A stretch of DNA of 32,403 nt. Source: Colimorpha sp045222795 (GTDB taxonomy: Bacteria; Bacteroidota; Bacteroidia; Bacteroidales; P3). A program made the position numbers and the translations under genes. The stretch is taken from assembly GCA_045222795.1 (NCBI GenBank), contig JBGUZF010000027.1:1-32403 (forward strand), in the 5' to 3' direction. Positions 22,510 to 29,371 of this stretch are shown in pieces. The notes below the pieces were generated by a model. That model had not been told where the DNA came from and did no database searches. It worked only from the letters and a program-made list of their open reading frames with translations. Positions within the stretch are counted from its first letter, which is position 1; each line of letters begins with the position of its first letter.

Positions 22510-22553
22510 TCGGAGATGGCTCGGAGGTGACTCGGAGATGATTCGGAGATGGT
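22510..22553. repeat. Tandem 11-mer TCGGAGATGRY x4
   Basis: TCGGAGATGGC, TCGGAGGTGAC, TCGGAGATGAT, TCGGAGATGGT in perfect register. It lies between two divergent promoters, not within a gene, with no inverted second arm seen. Confidence 0.85.
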
Positions 22554-22691
22554 GGGGTCTTATGGTTGATTTCCAGGAGATTAGGAGTGTTAAATCCGTA
22601 TAACTTATTGGCAATGTGTCGGGTATGATGTAGTTTTGCGGCTTGTTTTGCCACTTCTTAAAATAATTCTAGATAAATTGTTTTTTTTTCG

Positions 22692-22699
22692 TAATTTTG
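22692..22699 (+). promoter_or_regulatory. -7 box TAATTTTG for the hemerythrin-LuxR gene
   Basis: TAATTTTGC on the plus strand, 36 bases before the ATG at 22736, after a run of T. Matches TAnnTTTG. Confidence 0.6.
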
Positions 22700-22735
22700 C
22701 CTTTTTAACATATAGAGTCCCTTTTACGTAAGGAT

Positions 22736-23578
22736 ATGAAAAGAACGATATTTACGGGCCGGATGAAGATGGCCGACATGATAGCGTCGAACTACGACCT
22801 GATACTTATGCTGCCACGCTTCGGCATTCCGCTGGGCTTCGGCGACAAGAGTGTCAAGGAAGTGTGTCGCGAGAACAACGTAGACGAGAACTTCTTCCTG
22901 ACGGTGTGCAACATCTACACTTTCGACGACTACAGCCCCGACGACGAGGAGGTGGCACGCATCGACAACCGCCTGGTGGTGGAGCACCTGCAGGCCTCAC
23001 ACCGCTACTACATCGAGGAGCGTCTGCCGCACATGCAGCACCATCTCGACCACATCGCCGAGCACTCGGGCGAGAAGTCGGCGGCGATACTGAAGAAGTA
23101 TTTTGCCGATTACTGCCGCGAGGTGCGCGAGCATGTGCGCCGCGAGGAGCGCAACCTCGACGCCATGCTCGAGAGCCTGCGCAACGGCGAGAGACAGAGC
23201 GAGCACTACCAGCGCAGCCACGACAACATCAAGGACAAGCTCAGCGACCTGACGCAGATTATCTACAAGTATATCCCCGGCGAGCGGTTGAACGAGGAGA
23301 TGATGGAGCTGGTATTCGACATACTGCAGCTGAGTCGCGACCTTGAGAAGCACGCCGAGATAGAGGAGATGCTGCTGTTGCCGCCCGAGGACTACCAGCT
23401 GAGCGACCGCGAGCAGGAGGTGCTCGAGCTTGTGGCTCAGGGCCTCTCGAGCAAGGAGATAAGCACGCGGCTCAACATCGCCGTCAACACCGTGAACACG
23501 CACCGCAAGAGCATCACCAAGAAGACCGGCATCAAATCGGTCGCTGGCTTGGCGGTGTATGCAATGCTGAAGAAATAA
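22736..23578 (+). CDS. RIC/YtfE-like di-iron domain fused to a LuxR-type HTH
   Basis: 280 aa in three parts. Residues ~10-60 resemble the ScdA/YtfE N-terminal domain ('MLPRFGIPLGFGDKSVKEVC'), but the usual Cys-Cys-Gly-Gly is replaced by LGFG. Residues ~80-215 form a hemerythrin-like bundle with His84, His133/Glu137, His162 and His206/Glu210, the H, HxxxE, H, HxxxE set and nearly the numbering of E. coli YtfE's iron ligands. Residues ~220-278 are a LuxR/GerE HTH ('LSDREQEVLELVAQGLSSKEISTRLNIAVNTVNTHRKSI'). YtfE repairs or handles iron centres under nitric-oxide stress. The fusion suggests a DNA-binding regulator whose output depends on iron, oxygen or NO. It faces the iron-sulfur gene directly downstream, its likely target. 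Confidence 0.88.
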   Translation: MKRTIFTGRMKMADMIASNYDLILMLPRFGIPLGFGDKSVKEVCRENNVDENFFLTVCNIYTFDDYSPDDEEVARIDNRLVVEHLQASHRYYIEERLPHMQHHLDHIAEHSGEKSAAILKKYFADYCREVREHVRREERNLDAMLESLRNGERQSEHYQRSHDNIKDKLSDLTQIIYKYIPGERLNEEMMELVFDILQLSRDLEKHAEIEEMLLLPPEDYQLSDREQEVLELVAQGLSSKEISTRLNIAVNTVNTHRKSITKKTGIKSVAGLAVYAMLKK

Positions 23579-23581
23579 TCT

Positions 23582-23712
23582 CCCCGCCTGCGGCGGAAAT
23601 CCTGGAAATCTTAAAAATAGATTTACATAATGATTTCCAAGATTTTCAATAACCAGACAAAGAGCAAATCTTGTTAAATCTAAAAGAATCTCCAAGATTT
23701 CCAAGATTTCAC
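23582..23712. repeat. Nonamer bSTR element between regulator and NapHG-like gene
   Basis: A short GCCTGCGGC hairpin (23585) leads into GAAATCCTG, GAAATCTTA (23596). The far arm has CAAGATTTC (23693) and CAAGATTTC (23702), the inverse word. The centre has further AAGATTTT units. It occupies most of the 163-bp gap. Confidence 0.7.
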
Positions 23713-23741
23713 GAAGTGGGAAATAAAGAAAGAAACGATAT

Positions 23742-25085
23742 ATGAAAGTATTGAAAGTTATCAGGATTGTATTGGCGGCGGCGATGCTGCTTGGCATCAC
23801 GGCGCTGCTGTTGGACGCCACCGGTGTGCTGCGTCACTATCTTGGCTGGATGCCCAAGGTGCAGCTGTTGCCAGCCATACTGGCATTGAACTTCGTTGTG
23901 GTGGCTGTCGTGCTGGTGGTCACCGCGCTGGTGGGTCGCCTCTACTGCTCTGTTGTGTGCCCCATGGGCGTCTTCCAGGACTTCGTGACGTGGATCAGCG
24001 GTCTGCTGTTCCCCAAGCGCAAGTTCCAGTATCGCCGTGCGGCCAACTGGGTGCGCTACATCGTGCTGGCGCTTTTCGTGGTGCTGATGGTTGCCGGCCT
24101 CGGCAGTCTGGCGGCTCTGATAGCCCCCTACAGCGCCTATGCCCGCATGGTGACCAACATACACGGCACGGGCCTGCCGCTGGTCATAGCCATCGTCACC
24201 ATCGTGGTGGTGGGTGTGATGAGTTTCGTGTGGGGCCGTCTGTGGTGCAACACCATCTGCCCTGTGGGAAGCTTGTTGGGCTTGGTGAGCAAGTACAGCC
24301 TCTTCGGCATCCGCATCGACGCCTCGAAGTGCGGCGGCTGTCACCGCTGCGAGCACAAGTGCAAAGCCATGTGCATCGACTCGGAGCACAAGTGCGTCGA
24401 CATGTCGCGCTGCGTCGACTGCTTCAACTGCATCGGCGAGTGCAAGCATGGCGCGATTAGATTTACTAGGAGTACTAGTAAAACTAGTGGCACTAGTGTA
24501 GATTCCAGCCGCCGCAAGTTTGTGGCAGGCGCTGTGGCTGTTGGCACCGCCATGGCCGTGCAGGCCCAGGAACAGAAGATGGACGGCGGCCTGGCGGCCA
24601 TCGCCGGCAAGCAGGTGCCAGAGCGCAAGACACCGCTCAAGCCCTATGGTGCCCGCAGCCTCAAGAACTTCAGCCAGCGTTGCACCGCCTGCCAGCTGTG
24701 CGTGAGCCAGTGCCCCGAAAAGGTGCTGCGCCCATCGACCAAGCTGACCTCGCTGATGCAGCCCGAGATGAGCTACACCGATGGCTACTGCCGTCTGGCA
24801 TGCACGCGTTGCAGCGAGGTGTGCCCCACGGGTGCCATACTGCCCGTGACAAAAGAGGAGAAGACAGCCATCTCGATAGGTACTGCCATAGTCCTCAAGG
24901 ACAACTGCATCGGTTGCGGCACTTGTGCACGCCACTGCCCGTCGGAGGCCATACAGATGGTCGACGGCATCCCCGCCGTCAACGAGAGCCGCTGCCTCGG
25001 CTGCGGTGCCTGCGAATACTACTGTCCGGCGCGCCCCGTGACAGCCATTTATGTCGAAGGCCGCGAGATACACGCGGAGATTTAA
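23742..25085 (+). CDS. NapH-NapG-like fusion: membrane quinol dehydrogenase plus Tat-type ferredoxin
   Basis: 447 aa. Residues 1-170 have about four membrane helices with two CxxxCP motifs (Cys69/Cys73, Cys169/Cys173), as in NapH/NosR-type quinol dehydrogenases. A ferredoxin pair follows (Cys197-200-203-207, Cys224-227-230-234). Residues 255-276 look like an internal Tat signal (SSRRKFVAGAVAVGTAMAVQA). After it come four more [4Fe-4S] motifs (Cys314-324, 350-361, 389-399, 418-428), as in NapG ('FSQRCTACQLCVSQCP'). NapH and NapG are normally two proteins moving electrons from quinol to a periplasmic reductase. The junction is a nonamer array encoding (T-S-x) repeats. No napA is present, so the terminal acceptor must be another protein; the Tat-exported reductase two genes on is a candidate. 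Confidence 0.85.
   Translation: MKVLKVIRIVLAAAMLLGITALLLDATGVLRHYLGWMPKVQLLPAILALNFVVVAVVLVVTALVGRLYCSVVCPMGVFQDFVTWISGLLFPKRKFQYRRAANWVRYIVLALFVVLMVAGLGSLAALIAPYSAYARMVTNIHGTGLPLVIAIVTIVVVGVMSFVWGRLWCNTICPVGSLLGLVSKYSLFGIRIDASKCGGCHRCEHKCKAMCIDSEHKCVDMSRCVDCFNCIGECKHGAIRFTRSTSKTSGTSVDSSRRKFVAGAVAVGTAMAVQAQEQKMDGGLAAIAGKQVPERKTPLKPYGARSLKNFSQRCTACQLCVSQCPEKVLRPSTKLTSLMQPEMSYTDGYCRLACTRCSEVCPTGAILPVTKEEKTAISIGTAIVLKDNCIGCGTCARHCPSEAIQMVDGIPAVNESRCLGCGACEYYCPARPVTAIYVEGREIHAEI
24464..24499 (+). repeat. Nonamer array at the NapH/NapG junction
   Basis: TACTAGGAG, TACTAGTAA, AACTAGTGG, CACTAGTGT. Period 9 keeps the frame, giving TRS-TSK-TSG-TSV between the cytoplasmic ferredoxin part and the twin-arginine motif. 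Confidence 0.9.
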
Positions 25086-25090
25086 CTCAA

Positions 25091-25122
25091 ACAATCATAC
25101 AATCAAGCAATCAAACAATAAC
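25091..25122. repeat. Octamer array before the YitT gene
   Basis: ACAATCAT, ACAATCAA, GCAATCAA, ACAATAAC. Same word family (AATCAAGC) as the element on the other side of the YitT gene at 26084. It ends 4 bp before the ATG. Confidence 0.85.
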
Positions 25123-25126
25123 AAAT

Positions 25127-26080
25127 ATGAGCAAATTCACTGAAGCAATCAAGTATGTCGGCACCTTCAAGTTTTGGAAGGAGCTGGTGATAATGACCTT
25201 GGGCATGATGGTGTGCGCCGCCGCCGTCTACTACTTCCTGGTGCCCAGCAAACTGATTATCGGCACAATCTCGGGTCTCTCGATTGTGCTGAGCAACATC
25301 TTCACCAACGGTCAGTACCTCGGTACCTACATCATGGTGATCAACATCATCCTGCTGATTCTCGCCTTCCTGATTATCGACCGCGAGTTCGGCTTCAAGA
25401 CCGTCTACACCGCCCTTATCCTCGGTCCGTTGACCGACTTCTGGGCTTGGGTGTTCCCCTGGCAGAACATCGCCAATGAGAACCCTGTGACCGGCACGCC
25501 GAGCGTGATGGGCGACCCGTGGTTGGACCTTTGCTGCTTCGTGCTGCTGCTGAGTGCCTCGCAGGCCCTGATGTTCAGCATCAATGCCTCGACCGGCGGC
25601 CTCGACATTCTGGCCAAGATTGTGAACAAATACCTGCACTTCGACATCGGTGCCTCGGTGTCGGTGGCTGGTGCCGTCATCTGCTGCACGGCTTTCTTCA
25701 TCAACCCCTTCCGCATGGTCATCATCGGCCTCATCGGCACGTGGATCAACGGTCTGGTTGTCGACTATTTCACCGCCTCGCTCAACCGCCGCAAACGTGT
25801 ATGTATCGTGTCGAAGGACTATGAGCGCATACGGCAGTATATCACCGACCGTCTGCACCGCGGCTGCACGCTGTACGAGGTTATCGGCGGCTACACCGGC
25901 GAGAAGAGCATCGAGCTCGAGGTGCTGCTCAACAAGGACGACTTCAGCAGCCTCATGGCTTGGATGAAGCAGGAGCAGATCAACGCCTTCACCACCGCCA
26001 ACAACGTCAGCGAGGTGTACGGCCTGTGGTTCAGCACCAAGAAACGCAAGGAGCTGGAAGAACAAATGAATAAGAGATAA
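25127..26080 (+). CDS. YitT-family membrane protein (DUF161 + DUF2179)
   Basis: 317 aa from the ATG at 25127; the frame is open much further upstream (24680), but that part overlaps the previous gene in another frame. Five or six hydrophobic segments ('LVIMTLGMMVCAAAVYYFLVPSKLIIGTISGLSIVLS', 'IMVINIILLILAFLII') form the YitT membrane unit. The C-terminal ~85 residues ('GCTLYEVIGGYTGEKSIELEVLLNKDDF') are the DUF2179 ligand-binding-like domain. The molecular function of YitT proteins is not established. Its place between two iron-sulfur Tat-linked genes is notable, and it is flanked by octamer repeats on both sides. Confidence 0.88.
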   Translation: MSKFTEAIKYVGTFKFWKELVIMTLGMMVCAAAVYYFLVPSKLIIGTISGLSIVLSNIFTNGQYLGTYIMVINIILLILAFLIIDREFGFKTVYTALILGPLTDFWAWVFPWQNIANENPVTGTPSVMGDPWLDLCCFVLLLSASQALMFSINASTGGLDILAKIVNKYLHFDIGASVSVAGAVICCTAFFINPFRMVIIGLIGTWINGLVVDYFTASLNRRKRVCIVSKDYERIRQYITDRLHRGCTLYEVIGGYTGEKSIELEVLLNKDDFSSLMAWMKQEQINAFTTANNVSEVYGLWFSTKKRKELEEQMNKR

Positions 26081-26083
26081 TAA

Positions 26084-26164
26084 TGTGTGAATGTGTGAAT
26101 GTTTGATTGCTTGAGTGGCTTACGCAGGCAATACTCAAACAATCAAGCAATCAGGCAATAAAGC
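26084..26164. repeat. Octamer bSTR element between YitT and AKR genes
   Basis: Left arm TGTGTGAA, TGTGTGAA, TGTTTGAT, TGCTTGAG (26084-26115). Core TGGCTTACGCAGG (26116-26128). Right arm ACTCAAAC, AATCAAGC, AATCAGGC, AATAAAGC (26133-26164). The arms are imperfect inverse copies with matched period 8. The core closely resembles GTGGCTACGCAG of the elements at 3011 and 30480. The left arm carries TGA in most units. Confidence 0.88.
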
Positions 26165-26176
26165 AATTGTTGATAT

Positions 26177-27568
26177 ATGGACAGAAGAACGTTTTTGAAG
26201 GGACTGGCAGGGGGCGTGGCCGCCGGGGCTGCGTTGGCCGTGGGGTGCGACAACCCCAATGCCGTAAAGAGTGAGGGCTATGCTGTCGGCGAGGTGCCGG
26301 AAGGGCAGATGACCTACCGCACCGACAAGCACGGCCAGCAGGTGAGCCTGCTGGGCTTCGGCATGATGCGCCTGCCCGTGGAGGGTGGCGGCAGTCTGCG
26401 CGACAACCCCGACGCCAAGCTCGACCAGGAGTTGATAAACCGCATGGTTGACTATGCCATGGAGCACGGTGTGAACTACTATGACACAGCCCCGGTCTAT
26501 ATGCGCGGCATGTCGGAGAAGGCCACGGGCATAGCCCTGAACCGTCACCCGAGAGACAAATGGCTCGTTGCCACCAAGCTCTCGAACTTCCGCACCTGGA
26601 CACGCGAGGCCAGCCTCAAGATGTACGAGCAGAGCTTCGAGGAGCTGGGCGTTGACTATATAGACTACTACCTGCTGCACTCCTTCGGCGGCGTGGATGA
26701 GAACGGCAAGAGCAACTTCGAGATGCGCTTCGTGGACAACGGCATGCTCGACTTCCTGATGGAAGAGCGTGAGAAAGGCCGCATACGCAACCTCGGCTGG
26801 TCGTTCCACGGCGAGCAATCGGAGTTCGACAAGGTGGTGGCGTGGACCGACAAATACCACTGGGACTTCGCCCAGATACAGATGAACTATGTCGACTGGC
26901 ACTACGCTCACGAGATAGAGGCCGAGAACGTCAACGCTGAGCACCTCTACACTGAGCTCGACAAGCGCGAGATACCCATCGTCATCATGGAGCCTGTGCT
27001 GGGTGGTCGTCTGGCAACGTTGAACGAGCAGATTGCCCGTCAGCTCAAGGAGCGCGAGCCCGAGCGCAGCTTGGCTTCGTGGGCCTTCCGCTACCTCGGC
27101 ATGTTCCCTCGCATCATGACCTCGCTCAGTGGCATGAGCAACATGGAGCATGTGGAGGACAACGTGCGCACACACAGTCCTATGACGCCCTTGGCCGACG
27201 ACCAGATGCGCCTGCTGGAACGTGTGGCCGACGAGTTCGCCCACTATCCCGCCATTCCCTGCACCGCTTGCCAGTACTGCATGCCGTGCCCCTACGGTTT
27301 GGATATCCCCGGCATCTTCTCGTTCTACAACAAGAGCCTTGGCGAGGGCAACATAGCCACCGAAGGCACTGTGGAGCAGAAGGAGTTCCGCCGCGCCCGC
27401 CGCGCTTTCCTCACCACCTACGACAAGAGCATCGAGCGGCTGCGTCAGGCCGACCATTGCATTGGCTGCGGCGAGTGCCTCTCGCATTGCCCGCAGAGTA
27501 TCAAAATACCTGAGAAGATGCGCATGATAGAAGATTATACCAACCGCTTGAAAGACTCGTTGGTATGA
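26177..27568 (+). CDS. Tat-exported aldo/keto reductase with C-terminal ferredoxin domain
   Basis: 463 aa. The N-terminus MDRRTFLKGLAGG is a twin-arginine signal that runs into a lipobox (LAVGC, Cys24), so the protein is probably a Tat-exported lipoprotein. The AKR (TIM-barrel) domain at ~45-330 keeps the usual tetrad: Asp103 and Tyr108 (YYDTAPVY), Lys134 (VATK), His168 (YLLHSF). The C-terminal part has ferredoxin-type Cys motifs, CTACQYCMPCP and CIGCGECLSHCP. Export of an AKR makes a cytoplasmic NADPH source unlikely, so electrons may come through the clusters. The substrate is unknown. The stop overlaps the next gene's ATG (ATGA). Confidence 0.9.
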   Translation: MDRRTFLKGLAGGVAAGAALAVGCDNPNAVKSEGYAVGEVPEGQMTYRTDKHGQQVSLLGFGMMRLPVEGGGSLRDNPDAKLDQELINRMVDYAMEHGVNYYDTAPVYMRGMSEKATGIALNRHPRDKWLVATKLSNFRTWTREASLKMYEQSFEELGVDYIDYYLLHSFGGVDENGKSNFEMRFVDNGMLDFLMEEREKGRIRNLGWSFHGEQSEFDKVVAWTDKYHWDFAQIQMNYVDWHYAHEIEAENVNAEHLYTELDKREIPIVIMEPVLGGRLATLNEQIARQLKEREPERSLASWAFRYLGMFPRIMTSLSGMSNMEHVEDNVRTHSPMTPLADDQMRLLERVADEFAHYPAIPCTACQYCMPCPYGLDIPGIFSFYNKSLGEGNIATEGTVEQKEFRRARRAFLTTYDKSIERLRQADHCIGCGECLSHCPQSIKIPEKMRMIEDYTNRLKDSLV

Positions 27569-27674
27569 AATCTTTGAAAAAACGCATAACCCACGGATAC
27601 ATCATCGGATTCATACTTACGCTCGTCTTAATAGCAGTATTACTATACCGACAACCGCTTGAAAGACTCGTTGG
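27541..27674 (+). repeat. 23-bp exact direct repeat, 111 bp apart
   Basis: The same 23 bases (starting CAACCGCTTGAAAGACTCG) occur at 27541-27563, at the end of the AKR gene, and at 27652-27674, inside the small membrane protein gene. They are translated in different frames (NRLKDSLV in one, QPLERLVG in the other), so protein-level selection does not explain the identity. Confidence 0.9.
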
Positions 27675-27867
27675 CAAGACACTTTTGGATATCCTCGTAT
27701 GTATATTTTCGCTCATCGTACTAGTGCTATTTGGAGGTAGAATGGGAGGAGGTTTAATAGAAGCATGGGAAGTAAAAAGGGAAAGTCTCAAAGGTGCCCA
27801 TGTCTATAAAAACGGCAAGGAATTGAAAAAAGACGAAAAAGGAAATATTAAAAAGATAAAAAAATGA
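27565..27867 (+). CDS. Small two-helix membrane protein, unknown
   Basis: 100 aa. Two hydrophobic helices ('IIGFILTLVLIAVLLY', 'LLDILVCIFSLIVLVLFGG') and a Lys-rich tail ('KNGKELKKDEKGNIKKIKK'). It overlaps the AKR stop by 4 bp and the tatA start by 4 bp, so it is translationally coupled in the operon. Base composition is visibly more AT-rich than its neighbours. No family recognised. A 23-bp sequence is shared with the end of the AKR gene. Confidence 0.75.
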   Translation: MKSLKKRITHGYIIGFILTLVLIAVLLYRQPLERLVGKTLLDILVCIFSLIVLVLFGGRMGGGLIEAWEVKRESLKGAHVYKNGKELKKDEKGNIKKIKK

Positions 27868-28061
27868 AACTGTTATTCTTAGGAACCTGGGAGATTATCA
27901 TCATCGTCCTCGCTATCCTGCTGCTTTTCGGCGGCAAGAAGATTCCCGAGCTGATGAAAGGCTTGGGCAAAGGCGTAAAGAGCTTCAAGGACGGCGTCAA
28001 TGGCGTTGATGAAGTGAAAAGTGAGGAAACGAAAAGTGAAACGAAGACAGACGCAAACTAA
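27864..28061 (+). CDS. tatA: Twin-arginine translocase subunit TatA
   Basis: 65 aa. An N-terminal membrane helix ('WEIIIIVLAILLLFGGKKIPEL') is followed by the FGxKKIPEL hinge and an amphipathic helix ('MKGLGKGVKSFKDGVNG'). This is the TatA/E pattern of a pore-forming subunit that carries folded proteins across the inner membrane. It overlaps the previous gene by 4 bp. The last ~17 residues (VKSEETKSETKTDAN) are encoded by the left arm of a heptamer element. Confidence 0.93.
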   Translation: MKLLFLGTWEIIIIVLAILLLFGGKKIPELMKGLGKGVKSFKDGVNGVDEVKSEETKSETKTDAN

Positions 28062-28089
28062 TTTTCACTTTTCACTTTTCACTTTTCAC
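28014..28089. repeat. Heptamer bSTR element at the tatA/tatC boundary
   Basis: Left arm GTGAAAA, GTGAGGA and related units (28014-28043) sit in the tatA 3' coding end. Right arm TTTTCAC x4 (28062-28089) fills the gap between the tatA stop and the tatC GTG start. Left and right words are inverse copies. Confidence 0.87.
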
Positions 28090-28094
28090 ATTTC

Positions 28095-28787
28095 GTGACT
28101 TTTTGGGAGCATCTTGACGAGTTGCGGCGGCGCATCTGGTATGTGCTGGTGGCCGCTGTGCTGGCTGCGGTGGCCTGCTTCTGTTTCAAGGAGCAGCTCT
28201 TCGCCGTGGTGATGTACCCCAAGCCGGAGAGCATGCAACTCATCAATGTCGAGCTCACGCAGCAGTTCCTCACGCACATGCGAGTGGCCCTCTGGGCAGG
28301 TCTGCTGGTGGTGTCGCCCTACGTGCTCTACCAGCTCTTCGCCTTCGTGGCCCCGGGGCTGTACCAGACCGAACGGCGACTAGCCGTGCGCGCTGTAGGC
28401 AGCGGCTATCTGCTCTTTCTGGCAGGTGTGGCACTCAATTACTTCGTCATCTTTCCCTTCACGGTGCGTTTCCTCGGCGGCTATCAGGTGAGTGCCGAGG
28501 TGGCGAACACCATCACCCTCTCGAGCTATATCAGTGTGCTGGGGGTGATGAGTCTGGTGATGGGGGTGGTCTTCGAGCTACCGGTGCTCTGCTGGCTGCT
28601 GGCCAAGATAGGGGTGCTGAAGGCCGACTTCATGAAGCACTACCGTCGTCACGCCATAGTGGTCATCGTCATCCTCGGTGCCATCATCACGCCCACAGGC
28701 GACCCCTTCACGTTGACGCTCGTTGCACTGCCCATCTACCTGCTATGGGAGTTGAGCATATTAATCGTAAAACACACACAGAAATGA
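28095..28787 (+). CDS. tatC: Twin-arginine translocase subunit TatC
   Basis: 230 aa, slightly short for TatC. GTG start at 28095, chosen because it gives the canonical MTFWEHLDELRRRI opening and no ATG is near. Six helices; 'YQLFAFVAPGLYQTERR' and 'LNYFVIFPFTVRFL' are typical. TatC is the receptor that recognises twin-arginine signals. Two proteins in the same run of genes carry such signals. Its stop overlaps the next start (ATGA). Confidence 0.95.
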   Translation: MTFWEHLDELRRRIWYVLVAAVLAAVACFCFKEQLFAVVMYPKPESMQLINVELTQQFLTHMRVALWAGLLVVSPYVLYQLFAFVAPGLYQTERRLAVRAVGSGYLLFLAGVALNYFVIFPFTVRFLGGYQVSAEVANTITLSSYISVLGVMSLVMGVVFELPVLCWLLAKIGVLKADFMKHYRRHAIVVIVILGAIITPTGDPFTLTLVALPIYLLWELSILIVKHTQK

Positions 28788-29371
28788 AACGTTGTATTTG
28801 GTTATGGGTTAGTTCACTTCGTTCACTCACGTTGCTTTGGCTCGGCAGAGCAAGCAAGTTTGCTTTGCGCTCGCTTTGCGCAACGGTATTGGTTTTAGTG
28901 TGTTCGTGCCAGAGTGCTGCCAAGCCTGACGCGGAAGTGCCATGCGCGGAGGCCCTGATAGCCTACGCCGAACAATACCCAGAGGCCGAAGCCACTGACC
29001 TCTATAAGCTGGTGTTCCAAGACCTCTACGGTCCGGGACACCTTATCACTGACTCGGCCTCCTGTGCCGCGTACATACAGAAAGAGGTCGATGCAATGGC
29101 AGAGTCGGCATTGTTCCCGCTATTTGAGTACACGCTCTGTGACAGCAACTTTGTGCGTGTCAACCTGAAGCTCGTCAAGGACGGCCATTTGAGTGTGCGC
29201 GACCTGACGCGTGCCGTGCTCTGCAGCGCCGAAGGCATGGCAACTCCCGACCCCAAATTCGTGCAGAGCCACAGTGCAGCCTTCAAGGCCGCTTACGACC
29301 CGCACTACCGCATCGTGCGCCGCGACATTTTCGAGAAAGAAATACTTCCTAAATTGAAAATTGAAAGTTGA
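28784..29371 (+). CDS. Conserved lipoprotein-like protein, unknown function
   Basis: 195 aa from the ATG at 28784, which overlaps the tatC stop; an ATG at 28745 would add 13 residues inside tatC. The signal ends near VLVCSC (lipobox-like). The body 'ATDLYKLVFQDLYGPGHLITDSASC' followed by 'VRVNLKLVKDGHLSVRDLTRAVLCSAE' reminds me of uncharacterised Bacteroidota proteins, but I recognise no named domain. The signal peptide carries a nonamer-like repeat insert (28811-28884). The stop lies in a heptamer array (29351-29378). Confidence 0.65.
   Translation: MKRCIWLWVSSLRSLTLLWLGRASKFALRSLCATVLVLVCSCQSAAKPDAEVPCAEALIAYAEQYPEAEATDLYKLVFQDLYGPGHLITDSASCAAYIQKEVDAMAESALFPLFEYTLCDSNFVRVNLKLVKDGHLSVRDLTRAVLCSAEGMATPDPKFVQSHSAAFKAAYDPHYRIVRRDIFEKEILPKLKIES
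28811..28884 (+). repeat. Nonamer-like repeat in a signal peptide
   Basis: GTTCACTTC, GTTCACTCA (28812-28829), then CGTTGCTTT and, further on, TTGCTTTGC, GCTCGCTTT. It contains inverted G+C-rich parts (GAGCAAGCAA / TTGCTTTGCGCTC). Translated in frame as SSLRSLTLLWLGRASKFALRSLC, which puts charged residues in the signal. Confidence 0.6.

Larger units (their letters stand above)
22395..22735. other. 341-bp divergent intergenic region
   Basis: Holds the minus-strand promoter (22417), an 11-mer tandem array (22510-22553) and the plus-strand -7 box (22692). No conserved small ORF is evident. The stretch 22600-22690 is AT-rich and could hold regulator sites for the LuxR-type gene, but no clear operator is seen. 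Confidence 0.6.

Noticed and set aside
23742..25085. CcoG/RdxA-type cytochrome oxidase assembly protein
   Set aside because: The internal twin-arginine motif and four further clusters fit NapH+NapG better, and no cco genes are near.
23709..25094. 461-codon frame antisense to the NapHG-like gene
   Set aside because: The plus strand carries six cysteine clusters and membrane helices; the antisense product is low-complexity Ala/His/Gln.
24680..25126. Upstream extension of the YitT frame
   Set aside because: Overlaps the iron-sulfur gene in another frame; the ATG at 25127 starts a normal YitT N-terminus.
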